Positions 25,967-32,966 of a stretch of 64,000 bases of DNA are shown here, piece by piece. The stretch is from JAYEPK01 sp048569615 (GTDB lineage Archaea > Thermoplasmatota > Penumbrarchaeia > Penumbrarchaeales > Penumbrarchaeaceae). Numbering within the stretch: position 1 is the first letter of the stretch; every line of letters begins with the position of its first letter. Where the stretch lies: the NCBI GenBank assembly GCA_048569615.1, contig JBLIRK010000011.1, positions 1-64,000 on the forward strand. The letters run 5' to 3'. Made by a program: the position numbers and the translations under genes. The notes beneath the pieces were generated by a model that did not search any database, was not told the origin of the DNA, and saw nothing but the letters and a program-made list of their open reading frames with translations.

Positions 25967-27451
25967 TCAACTATTCCCCACATCATCGGAGGAAATTCTC
26001 CCCTTCTCACTTTGGCCCTTTCCATGTTTAGCGATCATTGCATAGGATGTTGTTCCCAATGCCAGAATTAGCAATAATGCAATAATAATGGCAACGATGA
26101 GATAGAGGGATATTGAATCCTTTTCCTCTTCTTTCCATTTATCGGGATCATCAGGATATCCATCAAGTTTCAGGCCTGTTGTTGAATCGGTCTCGTTCTT
26201 ACCGGGATTCCAGGCATCAGGGTATCCGTCACCATCGGTATCGACCGATGCCGCCGGGTCCGTGGGGAATTTATCTCCCCGATCGCCTGTGCCATCCCTG
26301 TCCGTGTCCTTCCACTCCTTAGGATCGAGCTGGAATTCGTCGCTGTTGTCATAGTGGCCGTCCCCGTCGGAATCCACCCATTCATCGGGGTCCAGGGGTA
26401 ATTGATCGATGTTGTCACCAACTCCATCCCCGTCAGTATCTTTCCATTCAGATGGATCATCGGGGAAATCATCAATATTGTCTCCCCATCCATCCTTATC
26501 AGTATCCTTCCACTCATTCGGGTTCTGTGGGAAGACATCACCATTGTCTCCGACTCCATCCCCGTCAGTGTCGCTCCACTCCGATGAATTATCCGGAAAT
26601 GCATCCGAATTATCCCCGAATCCGTCACCATCGGTATCGTTCCACTCCGACGGGTCCTCTGGAAACTTGTCCCGACTATCAACGAAACCGTCACCGTCGG
26701 AGTCCCTTTCAACTATGTAGTAACTGTTCATGGAAAAGAAATACAAATGAACAATTATCCGGTCGACCTCATAGACAATGCTTCCATTCATCCAGTGAAA
26801 TCCTGGTTCAGTTGCCTCATCTATTGAGATTATGGTCGTATTGGAAAATGATAAGACATCGGGATCTGGTGCTATCTCCAATCCTTCCGGAAGGAAGGAC
26901 CATCGATGTGCTTCGGGCAGGAAATCGTAATGGACCTCGAAGGAATGAAGTACGATATCCTTGTCAGAAACGGAATTGGCAGAGATATTGTAGATCAAGG
27001 AAACAGTAGCACCCTGCTCCCACCCCCTGTACCATTGCGAACATTGAATGCCGACTTCTGTTTTGTATGGTATGTCAAGTGAAGTATCTATGTAGATATC
27101 ATAATTGATGGTGCAGTTTTTATTCCCGATATTTTTCCATATGAAATAGTAATTTCCCGGTTCGTCTATCTGGATTTGACCGACGAACTCGCTCACATCG
27201 GTTGCCTTGAGGATCACATTGTCCATTTCGTCAGTGACGATAAAATCGATTTTATGGAAGGAGAGCCTTACATTCCACATTATGTCTATTGTCGAATTCT
27301 TCTCCAAGTTGTTCTGAACGTATTCGTAGGATGAATTCGGTCCAATGACAACCACTCCGCCGTAAACATATTCCTCCGCTTCCACGGGATGATAAATGAC
27401 CAGCAATGGAATGAGAAGTATAGCTGTAATTAATTCACAATTGAAATCCAT
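25967..27451 (-). CDS. Secreted protein with seven thrombospondin type-3-like calcium repeats and C-terminal anchor
   Basis: The protein has 494 residues: a hydrophobic signal (ITAILLIPLLVIYHPVEA), a beta-rich N-terminal domain (about 28-245), seven 22-residue repeats (250-403) and an eighth, degenerate one. Each repeat has a DxDxDGxxDxxD calcium loop and ends near PxEW. One helix (SLYLIVAIIIALLLILALG) and a basic tail anchor it. Such repeats bind calcium and hold rod-like stalks. It is likely a stalked surface protein, and the N-domain resembles the EMP24/GOLD-like beta sandwich (a suggestion only). Base composition is intermediate between the island and the rest. Confidence 0.85.
   Translation of the reverse strand: MDFNCELITAILLIPLLVIYHPVEAEEYVYGGVVVIGPNSSYEYVQNNLEKNSTIDIMWNVRLSFHKIDFIVTDEMDNVILKATDVSEFVGQIQIDEPGNYYFIWKNIGNKNCTINYDIYIDTSLDIPYKTEVGIQCSQWYRGWEQGATVSLIYNISANSVSDKDIVLHSFEVHYDFLPEAHRWSFLPEGLEIAPDPDVLSFSNTTIISIDEATEPGFHWMNGSIVYEVDRIIVHLYFFSMNSYYIVERDSDGDGFVDSRDKFPEDPSEWNDTDGDGFGDNSDAFPDNSSEWSDTDGDGVGDNGDVFPQNPNEWKDTDKDGWGDNIDDFPDDPSEWKDTDGDGVGDNIDQLPLDPDEWVDSDGDGHYDNSDEFQLDPKEWKDTDRDGTGDRGDKFPTDPAASVDTDGDGYPDAWNPGKNETDSTTGLKLDGYPDDPDKWKEEEKDSISLYLIVAIIIALLLILALGTTSYAMIAKHGKGQSEKGRISSDDVGNS
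26243..26704 (-). repeat. Seven in-frame 66-bp repeats coding for calcium-binding modules
   Basis: The coding segment for residues 250-403 of the thrombospondin-type-3-like protein is 462 bp, or seven units of 66 bp. Units keep D-T-D-G-D-G at their start and vary at the third-codon level, so they are diverged, not recently copied. Such repeats may change number by recombination. Confidence 0.7.
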
Positions 27452-27629
27452 CCACGGTCCCCTTTTCTTTCATCTCAAGTTTTTCGGAATATCACATCTT
27501 CAAGGCAATGTCAAGTACCGCCTCGAATCCCATTTTAACCTTTTGACCATCCTGCTAGCTCTGCTAGTGGAAAAAATCCGTTCGAAAATTCCAAAGGATG
27601 GGTTTTAATTATTCAAGCTGCAATAATGC

Positions 27630-28706
27630 ATGTTGCCCGCCGAGGTGGAATGTCCGAACTGCGGAGCAGAGCTGCTCTTCGATGCTTCAAAGCAGGGGAT
27701 GAAATGCGAATACTGCGGCTCCGAGCTTGATATCGAAACCGAGGAGGAGGCGGTTCTTGAAAGGGACTTCTTCTCGGCTCCCAAGGAGACCGGATGGGAC
27801 ATGGAGGTTTCTACCTTCAACTGCACCGGATGCGGTGCTTCCATCACATCATCCACCGAGATAACTGGACAGTGCCCCTTCTGCGGATCAACTTACGTCA
27901 AAGGGAAAGGGGAGCTCAAAAGGGTCATCAGACCCGAATACGTGGTTCCCTTCAAGATCGACAAAGTGAGGGCGGAATCCGTTTTCGATGAATGGATAGG
28001 AAAGGGCTGGTTCAGGCCCACCGATCTGAAGAAGCTCAAGAAGCTGGACAACATAAAGGGTATATACATCCCATTCTGGACATACGACTGCAATACCTTC
28101 TCGACCTGGACGGCCCAGAGCGGTTATTATTACTACGAGACCGAGACATACTCAACATACGAGAACGGGAAGCATGTAACGAGGACCAGACAAGTGAGAA
28201 AGACCAGATGGTTGCCTTCCGCCGGGACTAGGCAGGACGTCTACGACGATGTCCTGATCCTTGCTTCAAGGGGTCTGGAGAGGAAACTCGTCGAGGAGAT
28301 ATATCCATTCAGACTGGGGGAGCTCGTTTCCTACAAGCCGGAGTACTTCAGCGGATGGCTTGCGGAGGAGTATTCACTTGACGTCCACGAGGGGTGGACC
28401 ACTGCGAAATCAAAGGTAAGGAGTGCGGAGTACAAAAAGTGCGCAAACGATGTTCCGGGGGACACCCACCGCTTCCTCAACGTCCATACGGCATTCTCGA
28501 ACATGACCTACAAGCACATCCTGCTCCCTATATGGACCGCGGCATACCGCTACAAAGGGGAGCTCTACCATTTTCTTGTGAACGGTCAAACCGGAGAGGT
28601 CCGGGGAGAGAAGCCGTGGTCATGGATCAAGATCGGTATCGCAGCGGGGGCAGGCCTTGCAACGGCTCTGTTGATAATCCTCCTTTATCTGCTCACAATT
28701 GGTTAG
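27630..28706 (+). CDS. Zinc-ribbon membrane protein of unknown function
   Basis: The protein has 358 residues. Two zinc ribbons open it: CPNCGAELLF...CEYCGSEL (9-34) and CTGCGASIT...CPFCGSTYV (about 68-91). A soluble domain follows with the motif VPFKIDKVRAESVFDEWIGKGWFRP and an aromatic, Tyr-rich part GIYIPFWTYDCN. The end is one helix (IGIAAGAGLATALLIILLYLL). Such 'primosome-like ribbon plus TM' proteins occur in archaea and bacteria without a known role. TTTTAATTA lies about 27 bases before the ATG, so a leaderless transcript is likely. G+C content returns to the genome's normal level here, so this gene marks the right edge of the island. Confidence 0.8.
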   Translation: MLPAEVECPNCGAELLFDASKQGMKCEYCGSELDIETEEEAVLERDFFSAPKETGWDMEVSTFNCTGCGASITSSTEITGQCPFCGSTYVKGKGELKRVIRPEYVVPFKIDKVRAESVFDEWIGKGWFRPTDLKKLKKLDNIKGIYIPFWTYDCNTFSTWTAQSGYYYYETETYSTYENGKHVTRTRQVRKTRWLPSAGTRQDVYDDVLILASRGLERKLVEEIYPFRLGELVSYKPEYFSGWLAEEYSLDVHEGWTTAKSKVRSAEYKKCANDVPGDTHRFLNVHTAFSNMTYKHILLPIWTAAYRYKGELYHFLVNGQTGEVRGEKPWSWIKIGIAAGAGLATALLIILLYLLTIG

Positions 28707-28744
28707 AAAGGCAGAGGCTGTTGCTCATCCCCTGAACCGGACTT

Positions 28745-29308
28745 TCACTTTAGGTCCAATCCCATCTGCCGGGCATTGGGGCATCTGTACCTCGCCATGC
28801 AGTGTATACAGGCGATCTTAGGGAATATCACCAAGATCCTGAAGAGCATCAGCAGGACCACGGCTGTCAGAAGCAGAAACGGGAGAAACTGGAAATCTAT
28901 AATCAATCCCGGAATGATCGCCGGAACGGGAATGATAAGGGCGGCCATGTAAAGGTTGTTAGGGCTCAGGATTCCCTTGCTCCTCTTTTCGAATTCCTCC
29001 AGCGGCCTCTCCATCACGGAGCCTCTTGAGATCTTGTTCAGCCCCGAGATGCATATCCCCTCCTTCATCCTGTGATATACACAGCTGGGACACACGGTAA
29101 TTGGCATCAGGACATACATCTGGATCATGGCGAAGGTAAAATAGACCAAGCCGATGATGTAGCTGTATTCGAAGAATGAGTATGCGATCGTTATACCCAA
29201 TCCGCCGAGAATGTAGTGAACGATGGTGATCCCGTCGTAAAGTATGATGCTGGATAAGGGATATGATTTGTATAGCTCCTGCTCGCTCCCTTTCCGGTTC
29301 TTGCTCAT
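28745..29308 (-). CDS. Membrane protein with conserved Cys pairs, unknown function
   Basis: The product has 187 residues from the ATG at 29308; a TTG five codons upstream is possible but has less support. There are four membrane helices in two pairs. CPSC follows helix 2 (PITVCPSCVYHRMKEGIC) and a C-x2-C-x5-C group follows helix 4 (CIHCMARYRCPNA). The repeated 'two helices then Cys group' suggests two metal- or Fe-S-binding cytoplasmic loops. No family is recognised. AAATAATA lies about 30 bases before the start. Confidence 0.7.
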   Translation of the reverse strand: MSKNRKGSEQELYKSYPLSSIILYDGITIVHYILGGLGITIAYSFFEYSYIIGLVYFTFAMIQMYVLMPITVCPSCVYHRMKEGICISGLNKISRGSVMERPLEEFEKRSKGILSPNNLYMAALIIPVPAIIPGLIIDFQFLPFLLLTAVVLLMLFRILVIFPKIACIHCMARYRCPNARQMGLDLK

Positions 29309-29466
29309 GCCGATAATATCCAAGCGGATGTATTATTTATTTTTCTAGGTCTCATAATGATCTGCTCATGTCAGGTTCTCCGCCTATGAAACCTGTGAAA
29401 TTCAATTGATGATCTTTAGTGATCGGAGAGAAATTGTGTTTGGTTGTTTAGTGCGTGGGCAGTAAC
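29309..29466. other. AT-rich noncoding stretch before the hairpin array
   Basis: Only the promoter of the membrane-protein gene is seen. GATCATT- and GATGATC-like short repeats occur near 29355 and 29410, without clear order. No coding frame or RNA gene is supported. Confidence 0.4.
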
Positions 29467-29617
29467 CTTTGACAAAGTCTATAATTGACGACATTTCTTT
29501 GTCAAAGATCAAGATCAAAACGAAATAAACATCAATTAATTCGTTTTGATCGGGTATAATTATAATCAAGCACCATTTCCTGCGAACAATAATTAATTGA
29601 CGAAAGAGAAATGGTGC
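29467..29617 (-). repeat. Three consecutive perfect inverted repeats just downstream of tRNA-Leu
   Basis: Three perfect stems follow one another. CTTTGACAAAG/CTTTGTCAAAG (29467-29477 and 29497-29507, loop 19). GATCAAAACGAA/TTCGTTTTGATC (29513-29524 and 29540-29551, loop 15). GCACCATTTC/GAAATGGTGC (29570-29579 and 29608-29617, loop 28). The last stem reaches into the 3' end of tRNA-Leu. Loops 1 and 3 share TAATTGACGA-like text. It could be a terminator series, a structured RNA or a recombination site. The stems are perfect but the function is unknown. Confidence 0.75.
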
Positions 29618-29698
29618 GAGGGCTGTGATTTGAACACAGGAACCACTAAGGACTAGACCCTCAATCTAGCGCCGTTGACCAAGCTAAGCTACCCTCGC
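29615..29698 (-). tRNA. tRNA-Leu (anticodon GAG)
   Basis: 84 nt on the minus strand. Acceptor stem GCGAGGG (from 29698) pairs with CCCTCGC (616-622), and the discriminator is A. Anticodon stem CTAGA/TCTAG holds loop TTGAGGG, anticodon GAG. T-arm is CTGTG-TTCAAAT-CACAG. A 13-nt variable arm fits a class II tRNA such as Leu. CCA is not encoded. It reads CUC/CUU codons. The gene is downstream of rpoD on the same strand and may be cotranscribed with the ribosomal operon; no clear TATA box was found right before it. Confidence 0.93.
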
Positions 29699-29723
29699 AC
29701 GGATTGGTGGTTTTTGGCGGATG
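29675..29723. repeat. 49-bp direct repeat, copy 1 (includes the 5' end of tRNA-Leu)
   Basis: This copy is identical to 29819-29867. It covers the first 24 nt of tRNA-Leu (29675-29698, in minus-strand sense) and 25 bases upstream. The unit length (start to start) is 144 bp, so the segment 29675-29867 looks like one tandem duplication whose middle has diverged or been replaced. Confidence 0.9.
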
Positions 29724-29818
29724 TTTGGTCCCCAATATCCGCCCGATGCTTGGTCAACGGGGACCGGGTTGAGGCATACCTGCCTCAACCTCAGCTGAAT
29801 CCGAAGGATTCAGCGAGA
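29724..29818. other. Spacer with several hairpins between the two repeat copies
   Basis: GGTTGAGGC/GCCTCAACC (29767-29775 and 29782-29790) and GCTGAATCC/GGATTCAGC (29794-29802 and 29806-29814) are perfect 9-bp stems, just three bases apart. GGCGGAT/ATCCGCC (29716-29722 and 29737-29743) and GGTCCCC/GGGGACC (29727-29733 and 29759-29765) are alternative stems on the other side. Near-identical GATGTTTGGTC and GATGCTTGGTC add a local repeat. No coding content. Confidence 0.7.
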
Positions 29819-29867
29819 TTGACCAAGCTAAGCTACCCTCGCACGGATTGGTGGTTTTTGGCGGATG
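29819..29867. repeat. 49-bp direct repeat, copy 2 (truncated tRNA-Leu fragment)
   Basis: This is a second perfect copy of the tRNA-Leu 5' third and upstream flank. Beyond 29819 the sequence departs from the tRNA, so this is not a full gene. It lies between rpoD and the intact tRNA-Leu. Confidence 0.9.
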
Positions 29868-29920
29868 CTCCGGTCAAGTGGAGACCTGACCGGCATATGG
29901 GACGTATTCCAAAGGAATAC
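29868..29920 (-). terminator. Two hairpins immediately downstream of rpoD
   Basis: CCGGTCA/TGACCGG (29870-29876 and 29887-29893) and GTATTCC/GGAATAC (29904-29910 and 29914-29920) are perfect 7-bp stems. The second begins directly after the rpoD stop codon on the minus strand. They could end the ribosomal operon transcript or serve as a processing point before tRNA-Leu. There is no long T-run. Confidence 0.5.
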
Positions 29921-30778
29921 TTAAGCTTCATCAAGTCCCGAGACCTGATCCCTGATGTTCTCGAACCTTTCCGCAAGGAGGTTCAGCGCATACTTAAGGG
30001 CCGCCTTTGCGGTTATCGAGCCGTCGGTCTCGAAGGTGAAGATGAACTTGTCATCCCTTCCCTTCACAGAGATGGAGGGATTTCCGGACCCGTCCGAGGA
30101 TTCGCATACATCGATGCAGTTCATGCAGAGATTGCAGTTCTCCAATTCCTTCACAACGACCTTGCCCTTCTCCACGGCTAAGACACCACGAGGACAGGAG
30201 GCAGCGCACACCTCCGGATCGTAGCAGCAGTCCTTCCCCACCTCCACCTCCGGGTAGTAGTTGTATCCGCAAACCGTCACCGGCTGCCACTTGGCATGGG
30301 TCTTTCCTATTCCCATCACCGCTGTTGCATAGATCAGGAGAGCCTGTTTTTCCTTCAGCTTTACTACGGGTATGAGCTCCTCCTTGATCCTGAGGGACAT
30401 GTCCCCGAGGGGCTGGAGGTCTCCGGAGTAAACAGTGCATGGCCCCTTCTTGTTCAGGACATAAATGATGGTGCAGTGGGGGCATCCTGCTCCTCCGCAT
30501 TCGCATGTTTCCCTGAACGTGTAATGATCGAGATCCGTCGGAATGGGGATCAGGCCCAGTCTGTGGGCGATTATCTCGTCGAAGAGCGCGGAATTCGAAT
30601 CATACTCATTACCCTCCTCGTCCCGAATGGGCCCCATGTGGAACTCCACCTCGTCGATGGACATTTTGGGGACCTCGGAGATAAGCGTCCTTCTCAGGGC
30701 ATTAATCACATCGGGTCTCAGACTATCAACAGTGAATGAGCACCTGGTATCGGTCAGTTCCCTTACAACCAGTTTCAT
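29921..30778 (-). CDS. rpoD: DNA-directed RNA polymerase subunit D with two [4Fe-4S]-type cysteine sets
   Basis: The protein has 285 residues. Residues 1-160 and 230-285 form the alpha-like dimerisation and assembly domain (SFTVDSLRPDVINALRRTLISEVP, FDEIIAHRLGLIPIP). A ferredoxin-like insert has Cys184/185, 191, 195 and then Cys215, 218, 221, 225, so both four-cysteine sets are complete. In archaeal RpoD such clusters stabilise the subunit and its pairing with subunit L. There is also a CECGGAGCPHC segment at 92-102, a possible extra metal site. GAGAGGTG lies before the ATG. It is the last protein gene of the rps13-rps4-rps11-rpoD operon. Confidence 0.97.
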   Translation of the reverse strand: MKLVVRELTDTRCSFTVDSLRPDVINALRRTLISEVPKMSIDEVEFHMGPIRDEEGNEYDSNSALFDEIIAHRLGLIPIPTDLDHYTFRETCECGGAGCPHCTIIYVLNKKGPCTVYSGDLQPLGDMSLRIKEELIPVVKLKEKQALLIYATAVMGIGKTHAKWQPVTVCGYNYYPEVEVGKDCCYDPEVCAASCPRGVLAVEKGKVVVKELENCNLCMNCIDVCESSDGSGNPSISVKGRDDKFIFTFETDGSITAKAALKYALNLLAERFENIRDQVSGLDEA

Positions 30779-30789
30779 GATAACACCTC

Positions 30790-31176
30790 TCAGACCCTTC
30801 TTCCCCTCTTTCCGCCCTTAGGTTTGGTTCCGTCGTGGGGGACGGGGGTGACATCCTCGATCCTTCCGATCCTGAGACCTGCCCTGGAAAGGGACCTGAT
30901 GACACCCTGGGCGCCGGGGCCGGGCGAGTTAGGTCCGTTCCCTCCCGGGGCCCTTACCTTGATATGTATGTTGCTGATGCCCTTCTCCTTGGCCTTGTCG
31001 GCGATGACCTCGCCGGCCCTCATGGCGGCGAACGGAGAGGCTTCGTCCTTGGCGGCCTTGACGACCATGCCCCCGGTGCACTTCGCGATGGTCTCCGCAC
31101 CGGTGAGGTCCGTCAAGGTTATAAGGATGTTATTGTAGGAAGCGTATATGTGACAGACTCCCCATTTCTCGCTCAT
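30790..31176 (-). CDS. rps11: 30S ribosomal protein uS11
   Basis: The protein has 128 residues, the usual archaeal length. Hallmarks are ICHIYASYNNILITLTDLTG, ASPFAAMRAGEVIADKAKE and PGGNGPNSPGPGAQGVIRSLSRAG, ending in the conserved basic VTPVPHDGTKPKGGKRGRRV. It lines the platform of the small subunit near the mRNA exit. The start overlaps the rps4 stop by four bases (ATGA), so it is translationally coupled. Confidence 0.97.
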   Translation of the reverse strand: MSEKWGVCHIYASYNNILITLTDLTGAETIAKCTGGMVVKAAKDEASPFAAMRAGEVIADKAKEKGISNIHIKVRAPGGNGPNSPGPGAQGVIRSLSRAGLRIGRIEDVTPVPHDGTKPKGGKRGRRV

Positions 31177-31781
31177 TCCTGCTCACCTCCGCCGGGGGCA
31201 TCGATCTTCACCTTCTCGGGAACCTGCGAGGGCTCCATCTCGGCATCCTCCGCCGGTCCGGAGCTGGGTCTCATGGGGTGCTCCTCGAAGGTGAAGGGTG
31301 AGGACTTCTCGTATTCTATGAACCTCTCGTCCAGTCTGGGGACCAGAAGTCCGGGTATGGTCACCCTCCTGTCCTTTACGACAATGTGTCCGTGGTTGAT
31401 CATCTGTCTTGCCTGTTTAGGGGTCTGGGCGAGCCCCTTGGTATAGACCAATGTCTGTAGTCTTCTTGATAGGATGGTCTCTATCTCGATGGCAAGGACA
31501 TCAACGAGAGGTGCACCCTCCTGGAGCAGGCCAATCCTGTAGCATTTCTTAAGGAGCAGGTCGGATTCCTTGATGGCCTGCTCGTTCTCGGTCCTGATAA
31601 GGGCCTGCAGGGTCCTTGCCTGGGACCTTAGGTTCCTCAGGTATGACTGGACCTTCCAGACCTCCTTCTTGTTCTTCAGGCCGTACTTGACCATGAGCTC
31701 CTTCTCCGCCTTGATGCGCTCCCCCTGCCAGGGATGGGAGGGGGTATCGAACTTCCTTTTGAGTCTTCTCGGATCACCCAT
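31173..31781 (-). CDS. rps4: 30S ribosomal protein uS4
   Basis: The protein has 202 residues. It starts with the archaeal MGDPRRLKRKFDTPSHPW and carries the S4 RNA-binding motif (RRLQTLVYTKGLAQTPKQARQMINHGHIVVKDRRVTIPGLLV). The last 30 residues are acidic and proline-rich and are absent from bacterial S4. It is a primary 16S rRNA binder in small-subunit assembly. The rps13 stop lies 13 bases upstream. Confidence 0.97.
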   Translation of the reverse strand: MGDPRRLKRKFDTPSHPWQGERIKAEKELMVKYGLKNKKEVWKVQSYLRNLRSQARTLQALIRTENEQAIKESDLLLKKCYRIGLLQEGAPLVDVLAIEIETILSRRLQTLVYTKGLAQTPKQARQMINHGHIVVKDRRVTIPGLLVPRLDERFIEYEKSSPFTFEEHPMRPSSGPAEDAEMEPSQVPEKVKIDAPGGGEQE

Positions 31782-31794
31782 TCATCTCACCCCT

Positions 31795-32292
31795 TCAGGC
31801 CTTCTTCTTCCTGGAGACTCCCACTGTGGCCCCGGTCCTTCCGTTGGACCTTGATTTCTGGCCCCTGACCTTCTGTCCAGTCTCGTGGCGGATGCCCTTG
31901 TAGCACCTGATCTTCCTCATCAGGTTGACATCCTCCCTCTCGGTCATGTCGAGGTCCGTGGAGATGGCGTGTGTGTCCTCGCCGGTGTCCAGGTCCCTCT
32001 GCCGGTTCATCATCCACGACGGTATCATGGAGGGTAGCTCCTCGATATTGCTTATTAGAAGCTCGATCTCCTTGTCCGTCAGGTCGCCCATCAGCTTGGT
32101 GTGGGGGACCTTCACGGATTCCGTGAGTATCTTTGAGATCCTGTAGTTAATGCCCTTTATGGATGTCAGGCCATCGATGATCCTTCTCTCCCCATCGATA
32201 TCTGTGTTTGCCATGCGGACGATGAACTTGAAATCGGGTCCGTGGTCTGCATGCTTGCCTCCCTTCGGGGGGCTGCCTTTCTTCTCTGCCAA
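31795..32292 (-). CDS. rps13: 30S ribosomal protein uS13
   Basis: The protein has 165 residues with the S13 helix-two-turn-helix (VRMANTDIDGERRIIDGLTSIKGINYRISKIL) and C-terminal basic stretch (GIRHETGQKVRGQKSRSNGRTG). The start is TTG, with GGAGG about eight bases upstream, which decides the start. It is the first gene of the operon, with an archaeal TATA box about 120 bases upstream. It contacts the P-site tRNA and 5S/L5 across the intersubunit bridge. Confidence 0.96.
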   Translation of the reverse strand: MAEKKGSPPKGGKHADHGPDFKFIVRMANTDIDGERRIIDGLTSIKGINYRISKILTESVKVPHTKLMGDLTDKEIELLISNIEELPSMIPSWMMNRQRDLDTGEDTHAISTDLDMTEREDVNLMRKIRCYKGIRHETGQKVRGQKSRSNGRTGATVGVSRKKKA

Positions 32293-32420
32293 ATATTTTC
32301 CTCCTGAAGCGGCCAGGCCTGTTGTGTCAGGCTTCCGGCCCGCATTTTACAAAAGCGGCGGCCAGATGGATATCTGGCTTTGGCTTCAGCTTCCCCCCGA
32401 TAAAGGTTCTTATTTATATC
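32293..32420 (-). promoter_or_regulatory. Promoter and structured leader of the rps13-rpoD operon
   Basis: GATATAAATA on the minus strand (32411-32420) is a strong TATA box. Transcription is expected to start near 32390, leaving about 95 nt of leader. AGGCCTG and CAGGCTT (32315-32321 and 32328-32334) form a hairpin with one mismatch. A longer GGCC pairing surrounds it, just above the GGAGG. Leader control by a ribosomal protein is possible (inference). Confidence 0.5.
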
Positions 32421-32512
32421 CCTTTCCATGGTGGAAGGCTCTTACCCGGGTTCCGGTGTATTTCAATTAGTAATATATATCTCATTGCTTTGTGGGAGCA
32501 AAGTGAGTTCTG

Positions 32513-32944
32513 ATGGGAAAGGTAACGCTGGTTGGCAGGTCCCTGGCCAGGGAGGGAGCCGTGTTCCTGTATGCGGGACAGGCGGATGAATGCTCGAACT
32601 GCAGGCTGAAGGATATCTGTCAGAACCTCCAGGAAGGGAAGCGCTACAGGATAGTAAAGGTCAGGGAGAAGGACCATGACTGTCCGGTCCACGAGGATGG
32701 AAAGGTCTCCGCGGTGGAGGTGGAAGAAGCTCCCCTGGAGGTATCCATACCCGAGCGGAAGGCATTGGAGGGAGCCGTCGTCGCGCTGGAGGAGGAATGC
32801 CCTCTTAGGTGGTGCCACAATCACAGATACTGCAGGCGTGATCTTTTCCCCAAGGGACAGAAAGTGGCCCTGGTTGAGGTATACGAGCTCCTTGAATGTC
32901 CAAGGGATTTAAAGCTGAAGAGGTCCTTGGTCGAGCTCAGGTAG
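32513..32944 (+). CDS. UPF0179 family Cys-rich protein
   Basis: The protein has 143 residues. It matches UPF0179, a family confined to archaea: starts KVTLVGRSLAREGAVFLY, then CSNCRLKDIC, RYRIVKVREKDHDCPVHEDG and CPLRWCHNHRYCRRDLFPKG. The eight or so cysteines likely bind a metal or Fe-S cluster. The role is unknown. TAATATATAT (32471-32480) is its promoter, divergent from the ribosomal operon, and GTGAG precedes the ATG. It lies 22 bases before HMG-CoA reductase, so the two are probably an operon. Confidence 0.9.
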   Translation: MGKVTLVGRSLAREGAVFLYAGQADECSNCRLKDICQNLQEGKRYRIVKVREKDHDCPVHEDGKVSAVEVEEAPLEVSIPERKALEGAVVALEEECPLRWCHNHRYCRRDLFPKGQKVALVEVYELLECPRDLKLKRSLVELR

Positions 32945-32966
32945 AACATATACTGGAGCTGGTGAA

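Noticed and set aside
29340..29460. C/D box guide RNA
   Set aside because: TTGATGA occurs once near 29406, but no suitable D box (CTGA) or second C'/D' pair at the right distance is present.
17022..29700. Element integrated at tRNA-Leu
   Set aside because: I looked for a copy of the tRNA end near 17.0-17.2 kb and found only a short GGTGCGA-like match; no integrase gene exists. The duplication lies on the rpoD side, not at the island's far edge.
29467..29867. CRISPR-like array
   Set aside because: Stems differ from one another and spacers are not of equal size; the only identical repeats are the two 49-bp copies, which include a tRNA part. No cas gene is present.
29675..30181. 168-codon plus-strand frame over the tRNA-Leu region
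   Set aside because: Its repeated KLSYPRTDWWFLAD text is just the 49-bp duplication read as protein; it overlaps tRNA-Leu and the end of rpoD.
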